From assembly GCA_963920685.1 (NCBI GenBank), contig OY987332.1, positions 44,327,275-44,391,274 on the forward strand: 64,000 nucleotides of DNA. Reading direction: 5' to 3'. The stretch comes from Polydrusus tereticollis. Lineage: Eukaryota; Arthropoda; Insecta; Coleoptera; Curculionidae. A program made the translations under genes and the position numbers. The stretch's first letter is position 1. The number at the start of each line of letters is the position of its first letter. Below, piece by piece: positions 41,836 through 52,893 of this stretch. The notes below the pieces were generated by a model. It did not search any database, was not told the DNA's origin, and worked only from the letters and a program-made list of their open reading frames with translations.

Positions 41836-42176
41836 AGCCGGTCTCATTAGTCGACTTTATTGATCAATATCATTGATTCTAAGCCTTTCAAACAAAATGG
41901 ATTAACGTGAACAGACATTAAACAATATTGCTCAATAATATTGCATTTCAATTAGTGAAAGCTATATCGTCTGATTAAATTTACCTGAATAGGGCTTGAT
42001 CGTGAGAACAAGGGTTCAGTCGCATTGAAAGACCGTTGTGTGTGTCCTTGAGGTGAAATTTTGTCCTTGTGAAAAATCTAGCTAAACCTTTTTGTATTTT
42101 ATGTTAAAAATTTCCAATTTTAAATGGAGAAATAAGTATATCTCAAAGCTCTTGGAAGTATATATTATTATATATA

Positions 42177-43924
42177 CAGTGAGGACCAGAAGTCCTGCAT
42201 AAATTCGATAGAAAATTAGTGATGCATTTTTCGAAAAATTGCTTCAATACGTTAATTTTTATTTTCATTTGCGCATTTTTTGACGTGAAAGTTTAGTATA
42301 CAGGGTGACACATGTTAAAGATATGACGTAATTTGTTTTTTTTTTCTTATGGAATGTATATTTTTCGATTTTTCAATTCTAGTAAATATTCTAAACATAT
42401 CTGGTATAGCACACCCTAGGTCTAAAGTGAAAAATTATCGAGAAATTTTCGATTGAATAATAGTATTTTTAAAGTCACCTTGAGTTTTATTATTTAAATA
42501 GGTAGGTATAGACCAGTTCTTCAAATGAGTTGTCATTAGTTGTCAGTTTATAGCTGACAACTATCAAGTAACATTGAAGTAATCTTGTCTCATGCAGCAT
42601 TTCGTACTACTTAACTAAATAAAATTAAAAATTCACAAAAGAAAATGGTTAAATTGACTGAAACTCAGAGAATAGATCTTTTAATTATGGTAGGATGTGG
42701 TGATCGTATTAGGACTCAAAGGGAAGTTTGTGAACTATTTAATATAAAATATTAAGACATTCAGATATCTTAGTCCAACGTAAGCAGAATCGAGAACAGA
42801 TTTAGAGAAACGGGGCAGGTACGAGATCTTCCTAGGTCCGGTCGGCCTTCAATTTCAGAAGATAAACAATTAAACGTTATATTATCCATTGAAGAAAATC
42901 CACATAAACCTACTTAAGAGCTAGCATTGGATAACGAAATTGGAAAATCATCTGTAAAAAGAATTTCAAAAAAAGAGAAATATCATCCATATAAAATAAA
43001 ATTAATCTACAAGGTTAACGAAGATGATCCAGATCGTCGCTTAGAATTTTGCGAAACTCTAATGAATATTTGCAATAATGATAATTTTTTTGCACGTAGG
43101 ATTATATTTTCTGACGAGTCGACCTTCTGTCTGAATGGGGTGATGAACAGACAAAACTGTCGCTACTGGTCTTCTACTAATCCACACTGGGCTATTGAAG
43201 CTCACATCCAGTATAAACAGTCTGTTAATGTTTGGGCGGGAATTGTGGGCGACAGAGTCATAGGACCGTATTTCTTCGATGGCACGCTAACAGGTCAACG
43301 TTACTTGGAGTTTTTAAGAAATGAATTGATCCCCGCCTTATGCCGTTTGTTTCCAAATGCGAACAACCCTAATATTCCTGGAGATTTTGTTTGGTTTTAG
43401 AAAATGGCGCGCCTCCGCACTTTAGTAGCGAAGTGAGCGAATATTTAAATTACGTATTTCCGGGTCGTTGGATAGGCCGAAGGGGGCAAATAGAGTGGCC
43501 TTCTAGGTCGCCGGACCAAACTCCAATGGACTTCTCTATATGGGGCTATCTTAAACATAAAGTGTATATGAACAAACCCAACAATATCGAAGAATTAAAA
43601 AATAAGATCAGATATGAAATTCAATTAATAACCCGTGAAATGATTCATAACATTTTTGAAGAGTTTGAATTGCGGCTTGCTTGCTGTCAGGAAGTCAATG
43701 GAGCACAGTTCGAACATTTACTTAATTAATGATTAGAGTACTTTTTAATATTTTAAGCTTTGATACCCCCAATTTAATAAATATTTTTATAACTTAGTCT
43801 TTTTTATTCAATCGAAAATTTCTCGATAATCTTTCACTTTAGACCTAGGATATGCTATACCAGATATGTCCATAAGAAAAAAAAACAAATTACTGAATTT
43901 ATGCAGTACTTCTGGTCCTTACTG
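42177..43924 (+). mobile_element. mariner-type element, CAGTGAGGACC ends
   Basis: CAGTGAGGACCAGAAGTCCT (42177) pairs with the right end GGTCCTTACTG (to 43924); TA on both sides. The inner parts of the arms pair too (CGAGAAATTTTCGATTGAAT). The left arm holds an extra CAGGGTGACACATG next to TA at 42299. The broken transposase is on the plus strand. Confidence 0.85.
42645..43729 (+). pseudogene. DD41D mariner-type transposase, catalytic Asp changed to Asn
   Basis: The start MVKLTETQRIDLLIMVGCGD leads into an HTH region with stops near 42756 and 42915. From there the frame is open: YHPYKIKLIYKVNEDDPDRR, IIFSDESTFCLNG, QSVNVWAGIVGDRVIGPYFF. A frame change near 43395 joins to LENGAPPHFSSEVSEYLNYV and SPDQTPMDFSIWGYLKHKVY, ending QEVNGAQFEHLLN. 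The second catalytic motif, normally QQDGAPPH, reads LENGAPPH. The spacing to the third aspartate is 41 residues. Both frame damage and the active-site change kill it. Confidence 0.85.
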
Positions 43925-44106
43925 TATACAGGATGTTAATGTGATCATTTTCCAAACTTCTAGTGTAGATAGAGCACACGAAAAAAAAAAATAAAGTTCA
44001 TATGAACATGGGTCCGGAAACGCTTCCTCCTATTTCTGTATTTTCACTTTGTGAAATATTTTATTAACTAACTCTTTCTACTTAAATATTAAGTTTTGTA
44101 TTTAAA

Positions 44107-45141
44107 ATGCCCCCATTACCATACCTTGCAGAAAAAAATAGAACTTATTTTAATTTGCGGAAATAATTACAAGAGTGCTCGAGAGGCAGTAGCAATATTC
44201 TGTGAAAGGCACCCTGATAAAACTTTGCATTACTCTATAGTTACGCGATTCTTGAAGAAATTTAAGGAGACTGGTAGTGTAGAAAATCAGTACAAACTAC
44301 CTCACGACTCACACGAGAAAACGGTGACTAATGATGAAATCCTTTGGCTGTACTACTTATACTTTCAGAAACACCGCAAGTGGCAGTTAGTCATATTTCG
44401 GAAGTGACAAATGTCGAAGAGCGATCGGTAGGAAGAATATTCAAGAAAAACAAGTTTTTCCCGTACAAACCGAAATTTGTGCAAGTGTTACAAGATCGAG
44501 GCTTTGATGCGCATTTTGACTTTTGTGCATGGTTTCAGGGTATGGTCGAAGAAAACTTTAATTTTCCAAGGACAATTTTATTTTCAGATGAACCTACTTT
44601 TACTTCTAACGGCACCGTGCGTGAGTTCGCCAAATTGTAGGTACTGGGCCGCTGAAAATCCAGGATTTGTTATTCAGTGTAAAGATCAGTATAGTTTTAA
44701 AGTAAATGTGTGGTGCGGAATGTTAGATACGAAAATTGTGGGATCCTTTTTTCTACGTGGTAATTTAAATGCTGCTAGGTACTTATTATTATTACACAAT
44801 GAACTGTCAGGCTTCCTAGATAATCTTCCATTAATACAAAGAAGGCATCTGTACTTTCAGCAAGATGGTGCTAGTGTTCACTCCACTATTGAAGTAAGGA
44901 ACTGGTTAAATGACGAGTTTGGAAATCAGTGGATAGGCCGATTCGTAGTAAATCCCCGGCACGCCAGATCCCCAGGCCTTTCACCCTTAGACTTTTTTTG
45001 TGGGGGTACTTAAGAAACCAGATTTACAAAAAGCGGCCTTTTAGAAATGTTGAACATTTGGAACAAAGTATTAGAAACTGTATGGACCTAATAACTCCCG
45101 AAATGCTCAGAAATGTTTCAAGTCGATTCTTAATTTTTTAA
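44107..45141 (+). pseudogene. DD41D mariner-type transposase pseudogene, separate subfamily
   Basis: Three frames in turn read IELILICGNNYKSAREAVAI then FCERHPDK, then GRIFKKNKFFPYKPKFVQVL and ILFSDEPTFTSNGTV, then CRYWAAENPGFVIQCKDQYS, VNVWCGMLDTKIVGSFFLRG and QQDGASVHSTIEVRNWLNDE. The third site is SPGLSPLDFF; 41 residues separate the second and third aspartates. Frameshifts lie near 44345, 44620 and 44990. A possible left end (CAGGATGTTAATG next to TA at 43928) directly abuts the previous element. No right end was identified. Confidence 0.8.
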
Positions 45142-45219
45142 GAAGGTAAATTGAAAACTACTGTTCTTGCATTTTGCAATTTATCTATCATCGCATCCAT
45201 AAGACGTCTGTTTATTACC

Positions 45220-45372
45220 AACTGGCAGCGCCAATCAACAATGATAACGCACGATTTTGACGTTTGAGCTTTGCTATTCGTGCAACTGCGACAATTTAAC
45301 CTTCGACGGGATGCACAGCAAAGCTTGAGAGCCAAAATCGCGCGTCATCATTGTTTACCGCCGCTGTCAGTT
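45220..45372. mobile_element. 153-bp palindromic MITE
   Basis: AACTGGCAGCGCC then CAACAATGATAACGCACGAT and GAGCTTTGCT are mirrored at the right by AGCAAAGCTTGAGAGCC, ATCGCGCGTCATCATTGTTT and GCTGTCAGTT. The arms are about 60 bp. No target duplication could be settled. Confidence 0.7.
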
Positions 45373-45408
45373 AGTATTAAACATACTTCTTAGTATAACT
45401 ATTTTTTT

Positions 45409-45427
45409 GGGGGGGGGGGGGGGGGGG
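45409..45427. repeat. 19-base G homopolymer
   Basis: An uninterrupted run of G lies just after T7. It may form a G-quadruplex on single-stranded DNA, or its length may be unreliable in assembly. Confidence 0.9.
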
Positions 45428-46436
45428 TATTTTTAAATTGACAAAATTATTCCTAGACAAACTCTTTTTATATGGTAAACCATCAAAAATAGTAATCTTG
45501 GTTCTAGAATACATCCACCCGGCGCGAACAAGTAAAGCGTTAAAAATCTATGCCACCGCTGAGTTTCATTAGGGATGACGTTGAATTTTCGGCTATGAAC
45601 GATCTGATGACGCGCATATAACGGTGTATTTTAATAATGACAACGAGGTGTACGAATTAACATAGCCGACGAGTTCGTACACAGAGGTAATAAAAATACG
45701 TATTATATTAGAATGTTAATTAAAAAAAAAATATATTAATAATTATTTTAGACAGTGCTCCAGCTCTTATTAAAAAGCCGCCACCGACAAGCAGTTCGTT
45801 TATCATTAAGAATTAGTTTATTTGTGGTAAACCAGTTTCGTGTCACCCTTCAAGGGTCTAGTACGAAATTAAATAATCTCAAGTCAGAATCAGAGAAGAA
45901 GTGTTTCTCTAATAGGTTTTCTAGAAATTTTTACTATTTTGTTTTTCATGTGGTCAGTAAACTTGCCAAAATTATGCGAATATTTGCTTTAAATGGTATT
46001 AGAATCTCAAAAACTAATAAATAAAAGATAAACCCACAAAACCACATTATGTTGTTCATTAGTAAGGTATTAATATACCAGATGTTCTAAAAACATGAAT
46101 TACTTTGTATAAATTTAAATGTTTTTTGGGTCCCAGATCATATTTGTATAAAAACTTTTTCTGTATCTTGTATAGAACTATAGATAACTCCTGTCAACGC
46201 TCTAAATGGCCATTCTGTATACCGGGAGACACAGATTCATTTTAAATTCTTTTTATCGTGTATACATTACTGTGCTCTCAAGGAGGCTAAATTCAAAAGA
46301 GCTAGGTCAAAAGAACGATTACATTTTTGTAGTTTTAAAATGCAATCTATTCCAAACTATAAAGTTTTACGCTCGAAGTAGTAAAGAAGTTAAAATTGCT
46401 TCTATTTCGAAGTTCTTGATTAAATTATCAACACTA
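45428..46436. other. 1-kb stretch, no recognised gene
   Basis: Plus-strand frames at 45755-46024 and 46206-46574 have no family motif. TGTATACCGGGAGACACAG near 46218 may be a decayed element end. Confidence 0.35.
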
Positions 46437-46743
46437 TACAGTGAGAACGTAAAGGTTGGAACAAATTCATCTAAAGTTCATGTGTTTTTCTGTTGTGCCT
46501 TTCTTGAAGCTTATCTTTTGTATACAGTTATCTCAAAAACAAGTTATGACGGTTTACATTATTTTTTTAAATAGATACCCCTATGTTATAATATTTTTTT
46601 TAAATTCTGCATTAAATTCTAAACATGTTTCATGAAATATATACTTAAATTCAGCCGTTTTGCGAGAAAACTGTGTTTTAACCTAAAACAACAACACATT
46701 ATTTATTAGCGAAAAGAAAAGAAGATTCAAAAGAAACCAAAAG

Positions 46744-47802
46744 TCACTTTATCAAATGTTGGAAATGACCTCCACCAACAGTCTGGCAATACCCGAGACG
46801 ATCTTCATATTCTTGCAGAACGTTATTAACGACGTAAGGTTCTATCAATCTTATTTCGCCTTTTATTCTGTTCTTTAAATCTTTAATATTGTTTGGTCGG
46901 TTAACATATTATACTTTAGACTTAAGATAACCCCACAAAAGAAATCTAAAAGGGTTAAATCTGGAGATCTGGCCGGCCATTCAATTGGACCTCGTCGGTC
47001 AGTCCATCGTTCGGGAAAAACTGTATTGAGGTACTCTATCTTGCTGATACCACAAAACATTGTTCGGTGCATCAGGATCTTCTGGATTAGGGTATAACGT
47101 GGCAACGCACGGTACTAGATTATTTTCTATAAATTCTAAATATGTTTCACCTGTCAAATTTCCGTCAATAAACAAGGGTCTAAAAATTCTATTTTCAACA
47201 ATGCTGGCCTAAACATTAACTTTTTGAGGATATTGAGTATGATATTTCATACTACAACCTGGATTTTCTGTAGCCACATATCAACAGTTTCGTTTGTTTA
47301 CACTACCATTGAAACTAAACGTTGCCTCATCCGAAAATATAATTCGTTTCGAAAACTGTGGATGATTATTGCACATATTCATCATTGTCTCCCAAAATTG
47401 GACTCTTCTGTCTGGATCATCTTCACAGAGTTCATGAACCAATTGAATTTTGTAAGGATGGAATTTATTTTTGTCTACATACTTTGGGAGGGATATTTTG
47501 CAGAAAGGATTTTCCAAAGCAATAGTACTACTCGCCTTATGGTGGTCTTTTTGAACCGACAGTAATATATTCAATTGTATACCTTCTAATACCGCAGGTC
47601 AACCTTTCGTGTAATTGTCCCTAACATGACCCAAATCTCTATTTTCTTTTTCTATTTTACTGACAGTAGATCGAGATATCGGTTCTCTGCGGTGATACTT
47701 GTTATTGAAGAGTTCGCAAACTTCCTTTTATGTGCGTATTTTATCTCCATAACCAATCGTTATGAATATTTCTATTCGCTGCCTTTCACTTAAGCGTACC
47801 AT
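46744..47802 (-). pseudogene. DD41D mariner-type transposase pseudogene
   Basis: The minus strand reads MVRLSERQRIEIFITIGYGD, then HTH fragments, FHPYKIQLVHELCEDDPDRR, RIIFSDEATFSFNGSVNKRN, NLTGETYLEFIENNLVP and NNVLWYQQD. A small deletion then joins directly to EYLNTVFPERWTDRRGPIEW and SPDLTLLDFF, losing the GAPPH part of the second motif. It ends GGGHFQHLIK with the stop at 46744-46746. Stops occur after KRNC and in several other places. Confidence 0.8.
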
Positions 47803-48164
47803 TTTTTAAAATTACAAGATTATCAAAATAACTTTTTCTATTTTGGTTTCATAAAAAATCTGTTTTGACATCGTTTCCAGTATCGTAATGAACTTTTTAT
47901 GTTTTCTTTATTTTTCTAAGGTTGGTAATGATGTTTACAAATGTTTTATTTTTTTGTCGTGTATGTTTGGTTGCATTATTTCTATGAAATGGAGATGAGT
48001 TAAAAAAATATTAAATAATGTTCCAAATTTACTACATTATATTGGGGGAGTTAAACTAAACTTATCTTGCTCCTTATTTTAAAAGTATGTAGTATGTTAG
48101 AAAAATTAGACAACTTCGTGACAAAATGGCTGACACGGAATAGTTACTTAAATTACTTCGGAGG

Positions 48165-48206
48165 TATTGAATCACCTCGGCTTCGCCTCGGCTACGCCTC
48201 GGCTAT
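48165..48206. repeat. CCTCGGCT-repeat upstream of recombinase
   Basis: ATCACCTCGGCTTCGCCTCG then GCTACGCCTCGGC contains three CCTCGG units separated by CTTCG or CTACG, a short self-similar segment in the place held by palindromes at the other recombinase copies. Confidence 0.55.
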
Positions 48207-48433
48207 TCAAAAATCTCTTCGTACCAAAAAATTAACTTTCGCATCGTGTAATATATTAAATTTTTTCTACTACTGTTCTCTGATCAATATATTATTAAGC
48301 AATGAACTTTGATTTTATTCAATTTATAATGATAAAATCAGGTTTTTCCACCTGTAAAATAATCCATGACAACTAGTTATTTGAGTACTGTTAGAGTCTG
48401 TCAGTTCGAATTTTTTAATTTCGCTAGTCTAAA

Positions 48434-49567
48434 ATGTTCTCCCAAAATCAAAACGTTGCTATTCAGAAGGCGGCCGAGCTGGCATGTGCCTCACTGCTAC
48501 TTGAGAAGTCGAAAGATAGATACCATCAAACGTACAACCTGTTTCTGGAATGGTTCGCGGATAAAAACGTTTTTCAAATTGACGAAAATGTGATGTTAGC
48601 GTACTTCTTAGAGAAATCTGAAGCCTAATCACCTCCATCCCTATGGCCACAATATTCCATGCTCAAATTGACTATTTCTGTGAACAAAAATATAGATATT
48701 TCGCAATTTAAGAAACTCATTGCATTTATTAAACGAGAAAACGATGGTTACGAAGCTAAAAATTCTAAAATTTTCAGAAGGGAAGAAATAGTAAAGATTT
48801 TACTTGACGCTTCTAATCATAGCTATTTACCTATGAAAGTGATAGCAGTAATGGGAATAGCTGGAGCATGCCGCACCGATGAGATCCATAAAATGAGGTT
48901 GAAAGACGTCGCAATCAAGGATGATGTAGCTATAGTTAAAATCCTTCAGAGCAAAAACAAGGTTCAAAGAAGTTTTGTGATAACCGATGATGGAGGTCCA
49001 GTCTCTTTTGTGAGGTTACTACAAGATTACATTAAACTTCGGCCAAATAATGCACAAGACGAACGTTTGTTCTATTGCTATGAACGAGGTAGGTATGTGA
49101 ATCAGGTGATTGGAAAATACACTACTTCAAATGTTCCCAAAGAAATTGCCAAATTTTTAAAACTTCAAGACATAAATAAATACACTGGTCACTCGTTTAG
49201 AAGAACATCAGCTACGTTTCTTGCAAATGCTCCAGGTGTCGACATTTGGGATTTGAAAAGACATGGCGGTTGGAGGTCTTCGTCCGTTGCGGAGGGATAT
49301 ATTGGTGATTACTATACTAATGAAATCGAAATTTCCAAAAAGATCTTAAATGGAACTCCTACTTTTATTCCATCTAACGACGTGAGAGTGACAAATAGAA
49401 TGAGTTGTAATATATTCCACGTCCAGGATAATAACGAGACTCTAATACGAAGCGGCGAAGCTATTGAATTGAATAATATTTCATCAATTTATTTTTCCAA
49501 CTGTTCAAATTTCACTATTAACCTTAATGGCAATTATTGTTATTATATTACTTGTTTTTTTCAATAA
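48434..49567 (+). pseudogene. Crypton-like tyrosine recombinase with one nonsense codon
   Basis: A 378-codon frame is broken only by TAA at 48626-48628 (FLEKSEA*SPPSLWPQYSML). The N-terminal SAM-like domain (LLLEKSKDRYHQTYNLFLEW) precedes the stop. After it the catalytic domain has GIAGACRTDEIHKMRLKDV (first Arg), YTGHSFRRTSATFLANAPGV (His-x-x-Arg), LKRHGGWRSSSVAEGYI (His/Trp and the nucleophile Tyr in GYI). The C-terminal tail is rich in Asn/Ile. The enzyme class integrates DNA through a covalent 3'-phosphotyrosine. All catalytic residues survive, so only the one stop prevents full-length protein. Translation from the internal Met at 48659 would give a 302-residue catalytic part. Confidence 0.85.
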
Positions 49568-49981
49568 ATATAAGCATTTTGTTATGAAGTTTTTTTCCAA
49601 AACTCGCTTGAATAAATACAATAAGAATTTCCTATACGAATTCGTGTTTTTTTGTCCTGGCACCGAAAGTAGTACTTTCGTAGCTAGAAATATACTAGTT
49701 TCGTAGCTAGCGACGTATAATATTCAGGTAACTCTAATGTTTACTTTCGTGATCTTTCGTGTTGCTAGGGCCCGAAGGGTAATTTATTTATACAGTAGTA
49801 GAAAAATAAAATTATTTGTTGATTTCAAGGCTATTATGATAAATGATTTGATTGTATTAACAACATAAAATTTAAGCCTAAAATTTTGAAAATTTGTATG
49901 GTGTATTTCCTTTTTAAATATGGATTCATTTATTGAAAAAAATGCCAAAATAGAAAAATACTATAAAGCACACGTTTCAAA

Positions 49982-50064
49982 AAGCTATTAGCGCACTTGT
50001 TCGTTATAAAACTCGCCGCAAGCGGCTCGTTTTCTAACATGGACGCGGGCGCTAAAATGAGCTT
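49982..50064. repeat. 83-bp hairpin palindrome downstream of recombinase
   Basis: AAGCTATTAGCGC pairs with GCGCTAAAATGAGCTT. The inner part AACTCGCCGCAAGCGGCTCG is a smaller hairpin. Compare AACGAGCCGAAGGCGAGTTT at 21380. Confidence 0.7.
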
Positions 50065-50499
50065 AATAAAACTTGTACTTTAATATACTATTTACCACTT
50101 TGACTTGACGCAAAAGTACTCAAATCAGGGGCAACCGTCACTGTCAGTATGACAACCCAATAACCAAAGGCTTTATTTAAAACGGTGTTCATGATTTAAG
50201 TAATAATAAAAAAATCATCTGCTGAAATCCGAATATCGATTTTCTCGCAAACGGCTGAAATTAAGTATATGACATATTTTATGCAAAATCAAAAAAAAAA
50301 TATCACAAAATAGGGGTATCCATTTAAAAAAATTAAGTAAACCGTCATAACTTATTTTTGGGACCATCTGTATACATTAAATAAGCTTTAAAAAATGCAC
50401 ATAAAAATAAAAAATTTACGGGTCCGAGCGTTTTTCGAAAAGAAAAAACAGATGCATTTTAAATGAATTTGTTCCAACCTATACGTTCTCACTGTATAA

Positions 50500-51144
50500 A
50501 GTACATTTGCAGAACTTATATAAAACTAGGTCTGCATATAAACTTCAATGTGTTTGCAACTTTAAACATTAAGTCCTTGGAAAAGTTTGAGTTCAGATAA
50601 CTCCCTTAAATTTAAATTGAAAGCAAACAAATTACCGTTACAAATTTCCACAAGGTTTCCGAATTAATTAGATCATTTTCACGTACATTGCCTATTCCAT
50701 CAACTGTTGTAAATGGGACCCAGAGAATAATTAGAACCAGACCACGTGACATATGTGCACCTGACTGGTAATTGTAATAGCTGACAACTATGAATAACTA
50801 CTAAGAATGGCTTTCGGCCGTATATCAGAAAGTGTTAGTCGTATGGTTTGCGGACATTTTTTTTTTATGGAAAGTGGCCATAAGAAATTGCTAGAAATTA
50901 TTTTCAGATTCCTCAGACTAGCGCTAGAGGGCGCAACAGTAGCGGTAAATCAGAAAAATGAAGTTTTCTTAAAAGCTGCTTTGCTAAGACATATCGAATA
51001 CCATTCGAAGTTGTCCTAATAAAATTCACCCATCGAATTTGTTCGCAACTTTTCAAATAAAGTGGTGGGGGAATGGTAATAACTCCTGCTTTGCTCAACA
51101 GAATTTAGTGAACTTAGTTTTCTTAAAAAGAGCTTTCTTCACTG
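50500..51144. other. remnant of a CCGGGTGTT-family arm
   Basis: From about 50800 to 51144 the sequence CGGCCGTATATCAGAAAG, AATTGCTAGAAATTATTTTC and GCGCTAGAGGGCGC resembles the left arm of the element at 1582. It was probably an older palindromic element into which the element at 51147 inserted. No mirrored arm was recognised after 58410. Confidence 0.45.
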
Positions 51145-51256
51145 TACAGGGTGTCCGGAAAAATGTGGTAAATCTGTAGGATTCAGATAGATTTTAATAA
51201 AATAAGATGACAACTTCCCATAAAATTTCTTCTTACAGGCCCTCCTTACGGAGATA

Positions 51257-52111
51257 CAGGGTGGCTGATTAGTGCGAGGAAGTCCAATATCTCCGTTGTT
51301 CTTAAAAATATCGAAATTTATTAAATACAAAGGTTCTAGGATAAACAAAAGCGCACATTTTAAAAATATTTTTGAATATACAGTATGCCCCAAAAAAGTG
51401 GGGTTTAACAAAGATGTATTTTTTCAAAAGGAACACCCTATATGTTATATTATTTTTGGATGCTACATAAAATTACAGTTGTTTTTCAATAAGTGCATTG
51501 TAGTTCTAAACTTAATAGTTTTAGAGTTATCGACTTTTCCAAAATGATATTTTTGAACTTTGACAGCTTCTAATTTTCTAACGGTACTTCTTAGAGCAAA
51601 ACGGCTTACATGTCCCTATCTTACTTTTTAATTGTCTTCCCAAAAATATTAATTTCCGGTTAAACCGGAAGTACTATATTTCCGACTTTCGAGTTACATC
51701 CGGTTTAACCGGAAATTGATATTTTTTTGAAGACAATTAAAAAGTAAGATAGGGACATGTAAGCCGTTTTGCTCTAAGAAGTACCGTTAGAAAACTAGAA
51801 GCTGTCAAAGTTCAAAAATGTCATTTTGGAAAAGTCGATAACTCGGAAACTATTAAGTTTAGACCTATAATGCACTTATTAAAAAATTACTATAATTTTA
51901 TGTAGAATCCAAAAATAATATAACATATAGGGTGTTCCATTTGAAAAAATACATTTTTGCTAAACCCCACTTTTTTGGCGCATCCTGTATATCCAAAAAT
52001 ATTTTTAAAATTTGCGCTCTTGTTTATCCTAGAACCTTTGCATTTAATAAATTTCGATATTTTAAAGAACAACGGAGATATTGGACTTTCTCGCACTAAT
52101 CAGCCACCCTG
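51257..52111. mobile_element. 855-bp fold-back element
   Basis: CAGGGTGGCTGATTAGTGCG (51257) and its inverse to 52111 are flanked by TA. The whole element is one near-perfect inverted repeat with arms of about 425 bp. The centre contains two GGTTAAACCGG/CCGGTTTAACCGG palindromes. A further terminal-like pair (CAGTATGCCCCAAAA...GGAACACCCTA) is embedded in each arm. No gene. Confidence 0.85.
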
Positions 52112-52470
52112 TATATGCCCCTGAAGAACGCCGCTAGAAATCGGTTTTTCTTGAATAGCTTTCGAAGTACTTAATATAATTTAATAAAAATTTAATGTGA
52201 TAGACACTAGTAAGGACCTCTTAAAATAGAATCCTTAAAACATATTTAGCTTTTTTACCTGGGGCGGACTAAGCTGTATTTTAACTTTGCGTACGATAAA
52301 GACTTAAAAAAAATTAAATCTGGGTAGCTTGCACCTTAAACTAAATAAAAGGTACTCTTGCCTATTGTCGATAAAATGAACCGTTTTCGAAAAAAATAAT
52401 AATAAACGAATAGTTGAAGAGGACTTATGTTCGCAAAAAATGTGCGTTTTATTTATTTTTCCTACGAGCT

Positions 52471-52568
52471 TGCGCAAAGTAGTACTTTGCGCACGCATTT
52501 CCGTGTGCAAAGTTACACTTTTCCGCACTAGTGCGGATAAGATTTTTATCCGCACCGGGTGCGGAAAA
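52471..52568. repeat. cluster of perfect hairpins, left flank
   Basis: TGCGCAAAGTA-G-TACTTTGCGCA is an 11-bp-arm hairpin. GTGCGGATAA-GATTT-TTATCCGCAC follows, and TTTTCCGCAC at 52519 also pairs with GTGCGGAAAA ending at 52568, enclosing the second hairpin. Confidence 0.8.
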
Positions 52569-52893
52569 GTAGCACTATTCAAAAATCTCCTCGGCAGGGA
52601 ATATTTATATATTTTTTAGTAGCTGTAGACAATTTTATGCAATGTGCGAAGGCGTTGCAAGTGTATTCTCTTTTACCTTTTAATCGTAATTCACGATATT
52701 CGTATTTCAGCCTAAAACGAAAAAAAAAAAAATTTTTTAAGTACCTCGTATAGTGATAAATGATTATAATATTGCCAAGCAACAATAAATGTACATGTTG
52801 ATTTTGGCACATGATGTCAGATTTTTCCTCGAATCTACAAACACCAACACTTTTCTTTCCATCAAATCCTCAAAAAGTATAAACGCTGTTAAA

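Larger units (their letters stand above)
48060..50150 (+). mobile_element. Crypton-like element with flanking palindromes, nearly intact
   Basis: The insertion interrupts the mariner element between its transposase start and its right arm. A GCGAG/CTCGG-rich repeated segment (48165-48206) lies about 230 bp before the recombinase frame, and a hairpin palindrome (49982-50064) about 415 bp after it. I could not fix exact ends; Cryptons usually have no inverted termini. Confidence 0.6.
46439..50494 (-). mobile_element. mariner-type element split by a Crypton insertion
   Basis: CAGTGAGAACGTAAAGGTTG (46439) pairs with the right end CGTTCTCACTG (to 50494); TA flanks both. The arms pair for about 230 bp, including GTTATGACGGTTTACAT and GCCGTTTTGCGAGAAAACTG. 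The transposase pseudogene (46744-47802, minus) belongs to it. The extra DNA at about 48060-50150 is a later insertion carrying a Crypton-like recombinase. Confidence 0.85.
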
